NCBI RefSeq assembly: GCF_040954645.1
Contig: NC_092805.1
Coordinates: 70,231,186-70,295,185 of the forward strand
Origin: Diabrotica undecimpunctata
Lineage: Eukaryota > Arthropoda > Insecta > Coleoptera > Chrysomelidae
Direction: 5' to 3'
DNA: 64,000 nucleotides
A program made the translations under genes and the position numbers. The notes under the pieces are model-generated. The model was given only the letters and a program-made list of their open reading frames with translations. It was not told the origin of the DNA and searched no databases. Below, in pieces: positions 41,987 through 52,809 of this stretch (the first letter of the stretch is position 1; every line of letters begins with the position of its first letter).

Positions 41987-42990
41987 ATGGCTACTGCAAC
42001 TCAAACTCAAACTCCCCTTTACTGGGATTTTCTCAAATCAAAATTAAAAAATATTAAACCCTACGACGGAGATTCTAATACTCTCAACAAATTTATCTTA
42101 AGATGCAACGAACTAATACAAACATATTCTGCATATAACGATCCAGATTTAAATAAACACATTTCGGAGTGCATACAAGATAAACTAGTTGGAAAAGCAG
42201 AAGCACTAGTAGGAAATCGCATGGAACTAACGACATGGAATAGTATAAAGAGAACATTGGAACAATGTTTCGCAGATGGACGTGATTTAGACTGCTTAAT
42301 GCAAGAACTAACACGAACAAAACCATTTAAAAATGAAACACTCCATAATTTTGGAACAAGAATACAACTATTAAAAAGCAATGTAGCCCAAAGAATAAGC
42401 AACACTAGTATAGAGCATGCAGATAAATTATGCCTAATTATCCATTGTGATAAAATCGCACTAAACACTTTTATTGCAGGATGTACAGGTGTTCTTAAAA
42501 ATAATATGCACCTTAAGAAACCCAGTTCTCTTGAAGATGCCATTGTATACGTCGACGAATTTCATAATTTTAAAAATTTTTATGGACATTCTAGTAATAA
42601 TTTTCCATAAAACAATCATAATTTTAAGTCACACAATTCATTTATTTCATCTAACAGGTCAAATCAGCCTAGCAACCATTATCGTCTCCAAAATTCTATC
42701 CCCACACATCAATATCAAACAAATCCAAATTTTACATATCAAAATCAAAACCCTTTCAATTCTAAATTTTTATATCGAAATCAAGGTTATCAAAACCAAA
42801 ATTCTTTAGCACCCCAACATTCTCAGAATCATTTCACATCTCAGAATCGTTCCACAAACTTCCGACCAGAAAGTAATGTATTCAGGCTCAACCGAATTCC
42901 TAATGATTGGTTACCTAGACCACAACTTATGTCAACAGCATCCAGAAATACAGTAAATTCAAAGACTAGATCAAATTAAAAAAAAAACAT
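41987..42990 (+). pseudogene. Gypsy gag
   Basis: ATG at 41987 opens a 207-codon frame with KNIKPYDGDSNTLNKFILRC, GKAEALVG, WNSIKRTLEQCFADGRDLDC and HNFGTRIQLLKSNVAQRIS: the retroviral-capsid-like gag of errantiviruses. After TAA at 42608-42610 the gag goes on in other frames with a Gln/Asn-rich tail and NDWLPRPQLMS (to about 42990). No CCHC knuckle is visible, as is normal for this group. Confidence 0.85.
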
Positions 42991-43189
42991 AATTATCGCA
43001 GAAATAATTTCCTAGACGAATTCCTGATACTATAGCTGAGGAGCTATTCACAAATAATTATCAAAACGAAAATAATAATCCAAGAGAACCACAACATGAA
43101 CGAGTAAATAGCTATTTTAGAAATTCTGAGTATGATTTACCACAAAACGGTCAAGGTGACCAAAATTTTCAGATAGATGCCTCGGAAAG

Positions 43190-44142
43190 GAAACAGTCAA
43201 TATAGAAATAAATTCGAATAATCCCCTACCATATATTGAAGTAGGAAATTCAAATATAAAATTGATAATTGATACCGGTAGTGCCAGGTCTTTGCTACGA
43301 CCAAGTATCGCCAAAAAATATTTTCCTAATTGCATATACCAGTCAAATGTAGATATTATAACTGCTCTTTATACTAAGACTATTAAATACCAAGCCGAAA
43401 TACCAGCATTTCCAGAATTCAGAAGTGACTTTTATATTCATTATATCTTATATGATTTTCACGAATATTTTGATGGAATCTTAGGATTAGAAGATATGAT
43501 AAGAATGAACTTAGTTATAGATTTTACTTATAATCAACTGTATAATAACAATGTAACGATACCGATTAAATTTAGAGGACCAATGGATATTAAATTTGAA
43601 TTTACTATAGGTGCACAGGAAAGAATGCTTTATCCTCTTTAGGTCAGTATACCTAATGGAGCAATAACAATCGAAACAACATATTTAAAAGAGTTTATAT
43701 ACCTGAAACATTAACAATAGTAAAAAATGGCTATGCTATAATGGAAATAATAAACACGACAGACAAACCTCTGAAGATAACTTTACTAAGACCAATAGAA
43801 ATATACCCATTTGAAACCGCAAATTATGAATTATACAACTTTTAACACAATACCTAATGAGAAATGTAATAAGAGAAATAAAATAGACTTAGGAAACCTT
43901 ATAAGGACAGACCACATAAATTCAAGAGAAAGAGAAAACATAATTAAGCTATGTAGAGAATTTTCAGATATAAGCCTAAAAGCAGGAGATCTCTTGACAT
44001 TTACTTCCAATGTTAGACACATCATAAAAACTACAGACGAAGTTCCTATACATTGTAGATCTTATAGATATCCTTACTGCCACAAAGAAGAAGTTCGAAG
44101 GCAAATTCAAGAAATGTTAGATAAAGAAACCTTAATAAAGTA
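43190..44142 (+). pseudogene. Gypsy protease and start of pol; RT/RNase H core deleted
   Basis: NPLPYIEVGNSNIKLIIDTG then SARSLLRP (about 43220-43300) is the aspartic protease with its DTG triad; the GILGLEDMI block follows near 43473-43500. After a stop at about 43641 and several further stops, the frame resumes at 43811 with the N-terminal part of the reverse transcriptase (LIRTDHINSREREN, HIIKTTDEVPIHCRSYRYPY, then EVRRQIQEMLDKETLIK). It then jumps at about 44140 directly to VADCLSRID, the end of RNase H, so all catalytic motifs of reverse transcriptase and RNase H are gone. Confidence 0.85.
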
Positions 44143-45517
44143 GCGGATTGTCTTTCACGAATAGACATCGTTAATGAAATAAATGTACTAGAATCTGAAT
44201 CTTTGTGTGTCAATATTGATGACATAGATGATGTAATACAAAAAGAAATAGAAAACTTATTAGTTCCAAATCAAGAAATTACAGATCAATTGTTTGATCC
44301 AAATGACTTTTATCTTCCTGAGTTAAGCAATGAAGAAATTTCTGAAACACTAGATGACAAGAATGAACAAGAAAAAAGAATAAACATAATATCAGATATA
44401 CAAATTAGACCCCCAAATGTTAATCCAAGTGGAAATGAAGATATTGATGGAAACACAGTACATACTTCAGCTGAAAATCCAATTCTTAGTATACCATTCA
44501 CAGACCGAGCCTTGAATTTGTACAAAAATCAAATATTAATAACTTATGGAGAAATCAATGAAATAAAAACTAAAACACAAAAGATATTTGAGAACACAAG
44601 ACTATTTGTTATCTTACCTCAAAGAGATCTGCAAAAAGGAATCATAAATTTTGTTAAAGATTATATAGACCCAAGATATGTATATGCCTTGTATTTTAGA
44701 CCACCAATATCACCTAAAACGTTTGTAGTCGCATTGCAAAATTACTTCAAAAATTCTGGATTCAAATTTGTACACTGTACAAATATAAGATGATATTGAG
44801 ACTACCGACGAAGTAAAAGAAAAACTTAACTATTATCATGTTTACAAAAAAGGACATAGTGGTATAAATGAGCTAAAAATGTCAATGAGTTCACGATACT
44901 ACTGGCCCAATATGTCAGAGGATATAGAACATTATGTCAACAATTGTCAAGTTTGTTTAAAAAATAAATATGATAGAGACCCACCAGTCATTAAATTTAA
45001 TCTTACACCAACGGCTTCTAAGCCATTTGATCATATTCATATGGATGTATTTAGAATATCCAATACACCATTTCTTACAATAATTGATGCATTTTCTCGA
45101 TACGGACAAGCATATCAAATTCCTAGTATTAGTGGAATTTCAATAGTCGATGGTTTGTTAAACTATATCACACATCATGGATTACCCTATAAAATAACAA
45201 CTGACTCTGGCACTGAATTCAAAAACTACGACTTAAATACAGATATGTCAATAGAACAATTAATGAAACATTGCATATTATCATATAATAATTCAATTCA
45301 TTCTGTTACTAAATTTACGTCATTTGAAATTATTAAAGGGCATATAAATAATCCAGACCCATTTGACAATAATGATCATTTAATTTTATCACAATATGTG
45401 CAAAATCATAAAGAAACTTGCAAAATATTATACGGAAAAATACATGAACGAAATGCAAACGTAAAATACCAACAGATAGAAAAACGCAATTTAACGAGGT
45501 CAGATCCACACGATTAA
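44143..45517 (+). pseudogene. Gypsy pol C-terminal part: RNase H end and integrase, missing the catalytic Glu region
   Basis: From VADCLSRI the 196-codon frame 44203-44793 is the spacer before integrase. After a stop and shift near 44793, GHSGINELKMSMSSRYYWPN with NCQVCLKNKYD (about 44850-44972) is the HHCC zinc domain. The core shows IHMDVFRISNTPFLTIIDAF (first Asp) and ITTDSGTEFKN (second Asp, about 45200-45230). It then passes into a segment of the C-terminal domain (LMKHCILSYNNSIHSV), leaving out the region with the third catalytic residue. Thus an internal deletion of the same kind as in reverse transcriptase. Stop at 45515-45517. Confidence 0.85.
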
Positions 45518-45529
45518 AATGAAAACAAA

Positions 45530-47345
45530 GCATATAATATTAAGAGTGTAAATCGCAATAATGCACTTCCTAAGTTTAAAGAAACCATTATTGTCAACGT
45601 TCGTGGGTTGTTGTTGGAAACAGATAAAGGATTGTATCATAAAAGCACAGTTCGCAAACCCAGATCTAATAAAAGAAACTTTTTGCAGGTTCAACCAAAT
45701 GAAAACAATAATCGTCTTGCCCTGATACAGATGATATACCAGATGTCCAACCAGATTAGAGGTTACATCGACATTAATATAACACCTCTCGAAAACCTTT
45801 TACTCCCAATTAAATTAGGCACATGTAGATTAACTTATAGTAAACATACCTACATTTATCCATTATAAAAATTTAAAAGAAATAGTTAGACAAGTAGAAT
45901 CTCTTAAAGTTAATTTTCAAATAATAAAAACTAATGTAGCGAAAGTTAGTGCCTCAAATCCTATTTTATATCATGGATTGGCAGAAAACATGTTAGAAAA
46001 AACAGAAGTTTTAATTAATACATTAGACAAAAAATTAGAAAACATCTATCCCTATATTCGATCAAAAAAAGGCCTAATTGATGGCCTAGGTAAAGTTAAT
46101 AAATACTTATTTGGAAATATAGATTCAGGAGACGGAGATAGATATGATAAAGCAATACAAGTACTGGAAAATAATCAGAAACAGATTATTCATGAGACGA
46201 ACTTACAAATATCTTTATATAAAAAACTAATTGATCATTACAACAAATCTTTAGAAATACTTTGGCAAAACCAAGAAAAACTGCAACATAACTTACAAAA
46301 GTTCCAATTATAAATTCAAAGTACTATAAATAGTATGCGAGTATGCATGCTAAATTTAATGCTAGTTATTAGAAATAATAGGAAAGATACTAGTGAGTTA
46401 ACACCTAATTTTAAGATTTCATTAGTAATTTAAGTTAGAAACAAATTGATAATTGGTCTTACTGACCAGATTTTAATGTAAGTACACTTCTGTGTCTTTA
46501 GTAAAAAAAAAAACTATAAATAGTTTGGAAAATTATATTACTTTCAAGGTACCATAAGTTAGATAAATTTAGATTGTCAAAATAAGATAGATTTTATTGA
46601 AAATATAGCAAATGGAATTATGTTTCAAAATTAAACACATTACATAGTTCAATTGTTTCGAGTCAGGAAATTCAGGATATGATTAAATCACATTTGCACA
46701 GTATTGACCAGCCTTCTCAAATTCCAAAATTTATAAATATTTTAACATATTACATGCTATTAGGGACACAAGTACCTTTTTCAAGTTCAAAATTGATCTT
46801 TGCTACTCACATTCCCATCCTAAACCCAAATGTGCTTGATTTTTATCACATTTACCCAATAATTCAAAAGAACAAGATGATCACTCCCACATACCCCTAT
46901 TTGGCACGAACCTTTAACGAGACGCACCTACAAAAAAAAGAATGTCTCATTTTAGAAGAAACGTATTATTGCAAAGAAGATACCATACTACAAGACAATT
47001 GCACCTCGCGTTTCCTCAATGGTCAAAGTTCAACCCAATGTTTTACCACAGAAATCACTCTCTAAGAATCCATTATCGAACAAGTAACTAATAATGAAGT
47101 ATTGATAATGCCATCGATATCAGAACGAGTCGAATCAAAGTGCGAGAGAGACCAAATTTTCGAAGTATACAGTACATCTCTCATCAGTATACCAGAAGAT
47201 TGTGAAGTGATAATCAACCAACTGAAATTCAATAACAATATCAAAATTCATAGAGGGAAAGCTCTAATTTTACCAAAAATAAAATATTTTTCCACAGAAA
47301 ATATACAAAAATTCCAGAGCCATAATATTATTATGAACTTAACTG
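45530..47345 (+). pseudogene. Gypsy errantivirus-like envelope gene, interrupted
   Basis: Open pieces at 45608-45868, 45978-46313, 46679-47065 and 47102-47359 carry an insect errantivirus-type env. The surface/fusion border lies around 46048-46080, with a basic stretch followed by a glycine-rich hydrophobic segment. A coiled-coil-like stretch rich in Asn/Gln/Lys follows to 46313. It is interrupted by a 178-bp insert at 46335-46512 and further stops (45868, 47065); the C-terminal part with the membrane anchor is missing because the LOA element begins near 47346. Not functional. Confidence 0.8.
46335..46512 (+). mobile_element. Poly(A)-tailed retroposed insert in env
   Basis: 178 bp ending in an A run (46503-46512 plus) and bounded by a perfect 12-bp duplication ACTATAAATAGT (46323-46334 and 46513-46524). 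The duplication and tail are hallmarks of LINE-type retroposition. The content is AT-rich and non-coding; source not identified. The env frame fits across it when it is left out. Confidence 0.85.
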
Positions 47346-47894
47346 TGCGGACGACATAAGTGCGCGGTGGCTGAAGGAGGTGATTCCAACCCTGAGGCCT
47401 TGGCAGAGTGCATCTCTCAGGGCTGTGGAGGGGCCAAGCCGCACTCATGCACTGTCTTCGTACAGGACGAGCATGGGGAACGTCTTGAGTCCAAAAGGAT
47501 CCTTAATAGACTAAGGATAAGTAACCATAGACTCAGGACACATCTATGGACAGTCTGGGGTAGAAAACCTTTAGAGAAAGGGGTGTTATGGACCTTCTCG
47601 ATGGATTCTAAATCTCGAGAAGAACTCCAGAAATTAAAAATGTCACCCTTTTTCGGAGTAGGACGGTTAACGTTCCGACCCAAAGAAGGGAAGACAAAAA
47701 CACGGAATAAAAAGCCAGTAGCAACTCGTTCCAGTGAAACAGGGGAGACCTCCCTACATATGGAGGTTCAGGACGAGGAACAACCTTCTTCGGGTGGAGC
47801 TGACACACCCATAAGGACTAATGTCCAAGAGTGTGTCGGACCCACGGAAGAAGGAATGTCCACAGATCCAGAACCGGCCATCTCTTCGCAATGA
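47346..47894 (+). pseudogene. LOA ORF1 C-terminal part (DUF4780-like)
   Basis: The first bases read WLKEVIPTLRPWQSASLRAV in one frame and then, after a shift near 47440, VFVQDEHGERLESKRILNRL, THLWTVWGRKPLEKGVLW and FFGVGRLTFRPKEGK, the pattern of the nucleic-acid-binding DUF4780 region of insect LOA gags. A Ser/Glu/Pro-rich tail leads to TGA at 47892-47894, which overlaps the ATG of ORF2 at 47891 (ATGA overlap). The N terminus is lost. Confidence 0.78.
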
Positions 47895-50800
47895 AGAGAG
47901 AAATAAGGCTCCTGCAGGCCAATCTTCAACATGCAAAAGCCGCATCGGCAACGCTAGTTAGAAGATTGGAACAAGAAGGCATTGATGTGGCCCTCCTGCA
48001 GGAGCCTTGGAGGATAGGTGAGAAGATTGCTGGCCTATCAACCAAACAAGGTAAGGTTTTATACACACCCAAAGCTATAAGGCCAAGGTCGTGTATAATT
48101 CACAGTAATAGAGTAGATTGTACATTAATCCCGGTGCTCTGCACTGATGATATTGTTACAGCTGTTCCAAAAATAACCACGGAAGTAGGAGAGAAAAAAC
48201 TGGTGGTGTGTTCAGCCTACTTTCCAGGTGATGAGGCTCTGTATCAACCAAGCATTATAAGCGACATAGTTGCATATTGTCTAGGAAAAGGATTACAGCT
48301 CATTATAGGATGTGATGCCAACGCACACCACACCGTGTGGGGAAGCACAAACATTAATGCAAGGGGTGAGTCTATTTTGAATTTCATCTTATCTGAAGGT
48401 TTGGTTATATCCAATATAGGAAACAAGCCAACTTTTGTCACTAAGGCACGCAAAGAAGTGTTAGATTTAACACTCTGCACTAGCAGGATAAGTGATATAA
48501 TAACAAATTGGGTTGTGTCTGACGAACCCTCATGTTCGGATCACAGATATATATGATTTGACCTTGATATTATTCCATCGGAAATTAAATACATTAATCC
48601 TAGAGATACAAACTGGGTAGGATATAGGGAGTCCCTCAGTAAAAATCTCGAGAAATGTACGATTTCGTTTAAAAGCCCAGAGGTTATAGATTCGGCGGCA
48701 GAAACGATAAGCGAAGCTATTATGGCGGCTTACCAGGAAAATTGTCCAGAAAAAACAAGAAAAAGTACGGGCAGTAATACAGTCTGGTGGAACAACGGCT
48801 TAAGGAAGATGAGGTCGGAAGTTCGAAGCCTATTTAATAAAGCCAAAAGTAACCAAGATTGGGATGCCTACAGGTATAAGCTAACGCTATACAATAAAGA
48901 AATTCGGAAAGGCAAAAGGAATTCATGAAGAGAGTTTTGCGAGAAGATTACAGATATCCTGGCATGTTCTCGAATCCATAAAGTCCTGGCAAAGGATGGT
49001 GCTACAACCAAAGAAGTAGGTTTCCTAAAGAAAGCTAATGGCAAATTTACGGACACCGAAGAGGAAAGTCTTAGAGAACTAATGAACACGCACTTTCCGG
49101 GCTCAACAATTCTGAATGATGCAGAGAGGCAAACCAACATAGACCAAAGGCTCACTAGACCAAGGTCTACAGATTGGAAAATAGCCACAGCAATCACAAG
49201 ACCAAACAGAATTAGATGGGCTATAAATAAGTTTCGGCCATATAAGTCTCCAGGGACAGATGGCATATATCCAATACTGTTGCATATGGGATTAGAGGTA
49301 TTGATACCACACCTATGCAAGCTCCTCAAAGTCACTTTAGCATGGGGGATCGTACCGGAAATATGGCAAAAGGTCAAAGTCATATACTTGCCTAAGGTAG
49401 GTAAAGTATCAGACCTAACACCAAAGTCATATAGACCAATAAGCCTTCTTCTTTTCTATTAAAAACGATGGAAAGGCTTCTTGATAGGTACATCAGAGAC
49501 GAAGTGCTAAAAGATAATCCTCTAAGCAATCGTCAATATGCACACCAACCTGGTAAATCTACGGGCTCTGCGTTGGATGATCTAAATAGGCTTATCTCAA
49601 AGTCAATGGAAGACAAAGAGATAGCAATGGCCGCTTTTTTAGATATAGAAGGGGCATTTAATAATGTTACCACCAACTCTTTGATAGGGGCTATGAGTAG
49701 ACGAGGCACACCTGCGGTAATATGCAGATGGATAAGGGCATCCCTGGAAAATAGGACAGTAATGTCCACTCTGGGTAAAACAACCATCAAAGCAAAAGTA
49801 GGTGGAGGCTGTCCACAAGGAGGAGTTCTGTCCCCTCTACTTTGGGCAACCTTGGTAGATGATCTCCTCAGAAATCTGTCCACAGAAGGCTTTTATTGTC
49901 TAGGATATGCTGACGATATAGCAATCGTTGTCAGGGGCAGGTTTGCTCAGGTAGTGTCTGAGAGAATGCAAGCAGCCCTAAATATAGTTGACGACTGGTG
50001 TAAACAAGAGAGACTGATAGTCAATGCTCAGAAAACACAAATTGTCAACTTCCCAAAAAAAACAGCCCTACAAGGCCTAAAACCACCGGTGCTGGGAAGA
50101 ACAGAGATTTCATTTGCCAAAGAAACAAAATACCTTGGGGTATATTTTGATCATAGGCTTACATGGAATACTCACATTCTAAAAACCACACAGAAAGCTA
50201 CTATGTCCTTGGGCAGATGTAGAAGAATATGCGGTAAGAATTGGGGACTTAACCCCAAAATGACTATTAGACCCATGATAACCTATGGCTCGGTGACGTG
50301 GTGGACAAAGACGCAGCAAGTGGGAGCAATAAGGCTGCTAGGTAATACACAAAGGCTAGCATGCTTGTGTATTACGGGGGCCTTAAAAACAACTCCTACT
50401 GCATCGCTGGAAGTCCTGTTGAATCTACCACCACTTCATATCTTTATACAGGGCGAAGCCAGATCCGTGATGCACAGATTAATCCATAGTCAGCGACATA
50501 TAAGCCAGATGCATGGTACTGACAACAGAAAGCTAATCGAGGAGCTAAAAGCCGATATTGTGATGGGGAAACCTATCGATGCAACAGTTACGAGATATAG
50601 CTTTAACAATAAGTTCACAATTAAGATACCAGGCAGGGAAGACTAGAATAAAGGTGAACCCATATAAGCTGCCGCTACCTGGTACACGGATGGCTCAAAA
50701 ACATCGGAGGGTATGGGAGCCGGCATAGTAGGGACAAATCAAGGGATAGATTTCCCGGTAAGTTTATCTAAGGATGTGACAGTTTTCCAGGCGGAAATAA

Positions 50801-51513
50801 CTGCAATCCATTACTGCGTGGAAGAAATAGAAAGGCAGGAAAGAACGTTCTGTTCAGTTGCCATCTTCACAGATAGTCAGGCAGCGCTCAAGGCACTCAA
50901 TTCTGTAGAGGTCAATTCTAAGGTAGTATGGGATTGCGTGTGTGCCCTAAATAAACTAGGAGACCGTAGATAGGTTACGGTAGCCTGGGTACCGGGGCAC
51001 GAGGGTCATAAGGGCAATGAAAAAGCAGATGAAATGGCCAAACAAGGCTCATCATTGCCATTCATTGGACCGGAACCCTTCTGCGGAGTTGCTAAATCAG
51101 TAACAAGAACGGCTACAAGGAAGTGGGTAGCTCGCAAATCTCCGGAATGGTGGAGGAATTCACCAGGACAAAGACAGGCGAAACAGTTCATTACAGAACA
51201 TTCGCCAAAATTTACGGCAGACCTAATAAGCAAAGACAGGAAAACAGTCAAGGTCATAGTAGGTCTTCTAACAGAGCACTGTAAGCTGAATAGGCACTTG
51301 AAACTGATGGGATTATCAGATGATGATCTGTGCAGTTTCTGTCACCTCGAAGAAGAAACAGCAGAGCACATTTTATGTCAGTGTGACAGTCTGGCAAATG
51401 TGCGGTTCTTTGCATTAGGAGAAGAAAATCCACCGGCAAATAGCTACATGGAAGGTACAGTCTCGAAGCTACTAGACTTTATAAAAAGGGTCAGGCTAGA
51501 GAATGTTGTCTAG
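47891..51513 (+). pseudogene. LOA ORF2: endonuclease, reverse transcriptase, RNase H
   Basis: ATG at 47891 overlaps the ORF1 stop as ATGA. Endonuclease: LLQANLQHAKAA, ALLQEPWRIG (about 47990), DANAHHTVWGS (about 48315) and SDEPSCSDHRYI (about 48518-48553). Stops occur at 48554 (TGA for probable Arg), 48926 (TGA for Trp in SWREF), 50644 (TAG for Trp), 50665 (TAA for Gln) and 50971 (TAG); one shift near 49455. Reverse transcriptase: SYRPISLLL, AFLDIEGAFNNV (about 49635), GGCPQGGVLSPLLWA, LGYADDIAIV (about 49900). RNase H: IFTDSQAALKAL, WVPGHEGHKGNEKADEMAK. The C terminus has CSFCHLEEETAEHILCQC. Confidence 0.88.
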
Positions 51514-51575
51514 GACTAGAGGACCACAATAGATCTGAAAAGGTCGCAGTGGAATAGGCCGAAAGGCCACCTCTC

Positions 51576-51592
51576 TTAATCTAATCTAATCT
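51576..51592 (+). repeat. (TAATC)n tail of the LOA element
   Basis: TTAATCTAATCTAATCT follows CTCT; a 3' pentamer repeat is usual for LOA/R1-related elements. Confidence 0.75.
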
Positions 51593-51747
51593 AGGAGTAA
51601 GGTCGGCGGTTCAGACATACACGCTAAGTGCGGTTCCAGACCCGTCGGCCTCGCCACGCGGTTAAGCGTGCCGGACTGTATCCGACACACCTGGAACACC
51701 TTCCCAGACGGTCTTTTTGAAGATTCTCACCTCCCAAAAAAAAAAAG
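51593..51747 (+). mobile_element. GC-rich insert with poly(A) tail, unidentified (SINE candidate)
   Basis: 155 bp of high GC with many CpG sites (GTCGGCGG, CCGTCGGCCTCGCCACGCGG, GTGCCGGACTG) ending in CCCAAAAAAAAAAAG. The tail and sudden change of composition at the LOA end suggest a retroposed sequence. GGTTCCAGACC (51633-51643) faintly resembles a B box. No target duplication seen. Confidence 0.45.
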
Positions 51748-51767
51748 TAATGCATTTAATGAGTCTG

Positions 51768-52491
51768 TTACAATAATGCACTCATCGTTCTACTCGATCT
51801 ACTCGTTTCTACTCGTTCTACTACATCGAAGATGATTAGGGCTTCCAAAACAGCTGTAGCCTCACCTTTTAGTTTACTGCAATTGGTTGGTATCGATATG
51901 CTATAAGAATTTTCTTTACAGTAGTAGGCAGCAGCGTGACCATTTGGAGTTTTAGAGGCATCGGTAAAGATTTGCAAATAATTAGGATAGTAGTCTAGAA
52001 TTTCCATGAATAGAGATTTAATTATTGTGGAATTTGTAGTTGATTTGGGATACTTGGTAAGTGTTACGTCAATATTTTATGGATGGCTTGTCCATCGGAG
52101 ATAATTTGCATTTATATTTAGCGATACATTCAGATGATTCATATCGAAAGTTGTGAGCTTTATTCTTTCTATGAGTGGTGTAGAGTTTTTGGTCTTATTG
52201 TTAGGAAGAAGTCCAAGGTTGCAGATGTGGAAAAATACAGAATGCTGTTTCTGGGATGATATCTTTGCAATGTAGTTCAAGGATAGTTGCTGTCGTCTTA
52301 TATGTAAGGGAGGTTCTCCAGTTAGAACTTGCATACTACTAACCGGACTAGTTTTAAAAGCTCCCAGTGCTAATCTCAAAGCTGTAGATAGAATACTGTT
52401 TAGTTTTTTTAGAGTGGTTTTACATGCAGCATCGTAACATATGCAACCATAGTTGATTTTAGTTCTAATTAGCGATTGGTAAAGCCTAATT
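51768..52491 (-). pseudogene. I-like ORF2 linker and RNase H start, copy A
   Basis: The linker LALGAFKTSPVSSMQVLTGE with PPLHIRRQQLSLNYIAK (52379-52260) joins reverse transcriptase and RNase H. RNase H begins FTDASKTPNGHAAAYYC (about 51960-51915; first Asp) and has KLKGEATAVLEALIIF (Glu) before it breaks at about 51818. The rest of the domain and the 3' end are absent. Confidence 0.82.
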
Positions 52492-52506
52492 AATATTTTA
52501 TGATCA

Positions 52507-52740
52507 TCATCATCATAAATGGCGCTACAACTCTTCGTGAGTCTTTGCCGCGTTTACTATTGCCTTCCATGTTTGTCGGTCCTGTGCCAGTAATTCCCAT
52601 TGTCGCACTCCCATTTTCTCTAGATCTTCTTTGACTCCATCTTTCCACCTTTTTCTAGGCCGCCCTACAGACCTTCTTCCCTCTGGGCTTTCCCAGAACA
52701 ATTGTTTATAAGGCGATTGTCGTTACTGCGTATCACATGC
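52507..52740 (-). mobile_element. 5'-truncated RTE-type 3' end with perfect 15-bp target duplication
   Basis: The minus strand encodes the last ~50 residues of an RTE ORF (RRSVGRPRKRWKDGVKEDLE, QWELLAQDRQTWKAIVNAAK) and ends ATGATGATGATGA. AATATTTTATGATCA occurs on both sides (52492-52506 and 52741-52755). It is a different family from the RTE end at 13934-14242. Confidence 0.92.
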
Positions 52741-52809
52741 AATATTTTATGATCAGCACCCCAAATTTTGTTGGATAATATTTTGAGTATATTTAATCTC
52801 TTTTGACAG

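Larger units (their letters stand above)
41516..47345 (+). mobile_element. Gypsy (errantivirus-like) LTR retrotransposon, decayed
   Basis: Order on the plus strand: LTR end, tRNA-Ser-type primer-binding site, gag, protease, pol with deletions, integrase fragment, env. The presence of an env makes it errantivirus-like (insect endogenous retrovirus). Its reverse transcriptase and RNase H core and part of integrase are missing, env has an insert, and the 3' end is cut at about 47345 by a LOA element. The 3' LTR is not seen in the window. Confidence 0.88.
47346..51592 (+). mobile_element. LOA-clade non-LTR retrotransposon, 5'-truncated
   Basis: ORF1 end with a DUF4780-like domain, ORF2 with endonuclease, reverse transcriptase and RNase H, and a 3' tail of TAATC units (51576-51592). 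The combination of R1-like LLQEPW endonuclease, RNase H and DUF4780-like ORF1 fits LOA. It has several stops, most explained by single transitions, and one frameshift. It truncates the Gypsy env. Confidence 0.85.

Noticed and set aside
47367..47440. ATG at 47367 as the true start of LOA ORF1
   Set aside because: The family-like reading in this stretch is in another frame (WLKEVIPTL); the ATG frame only becomes family-like after about 47440, so the ORF1 is truncated and shifted.
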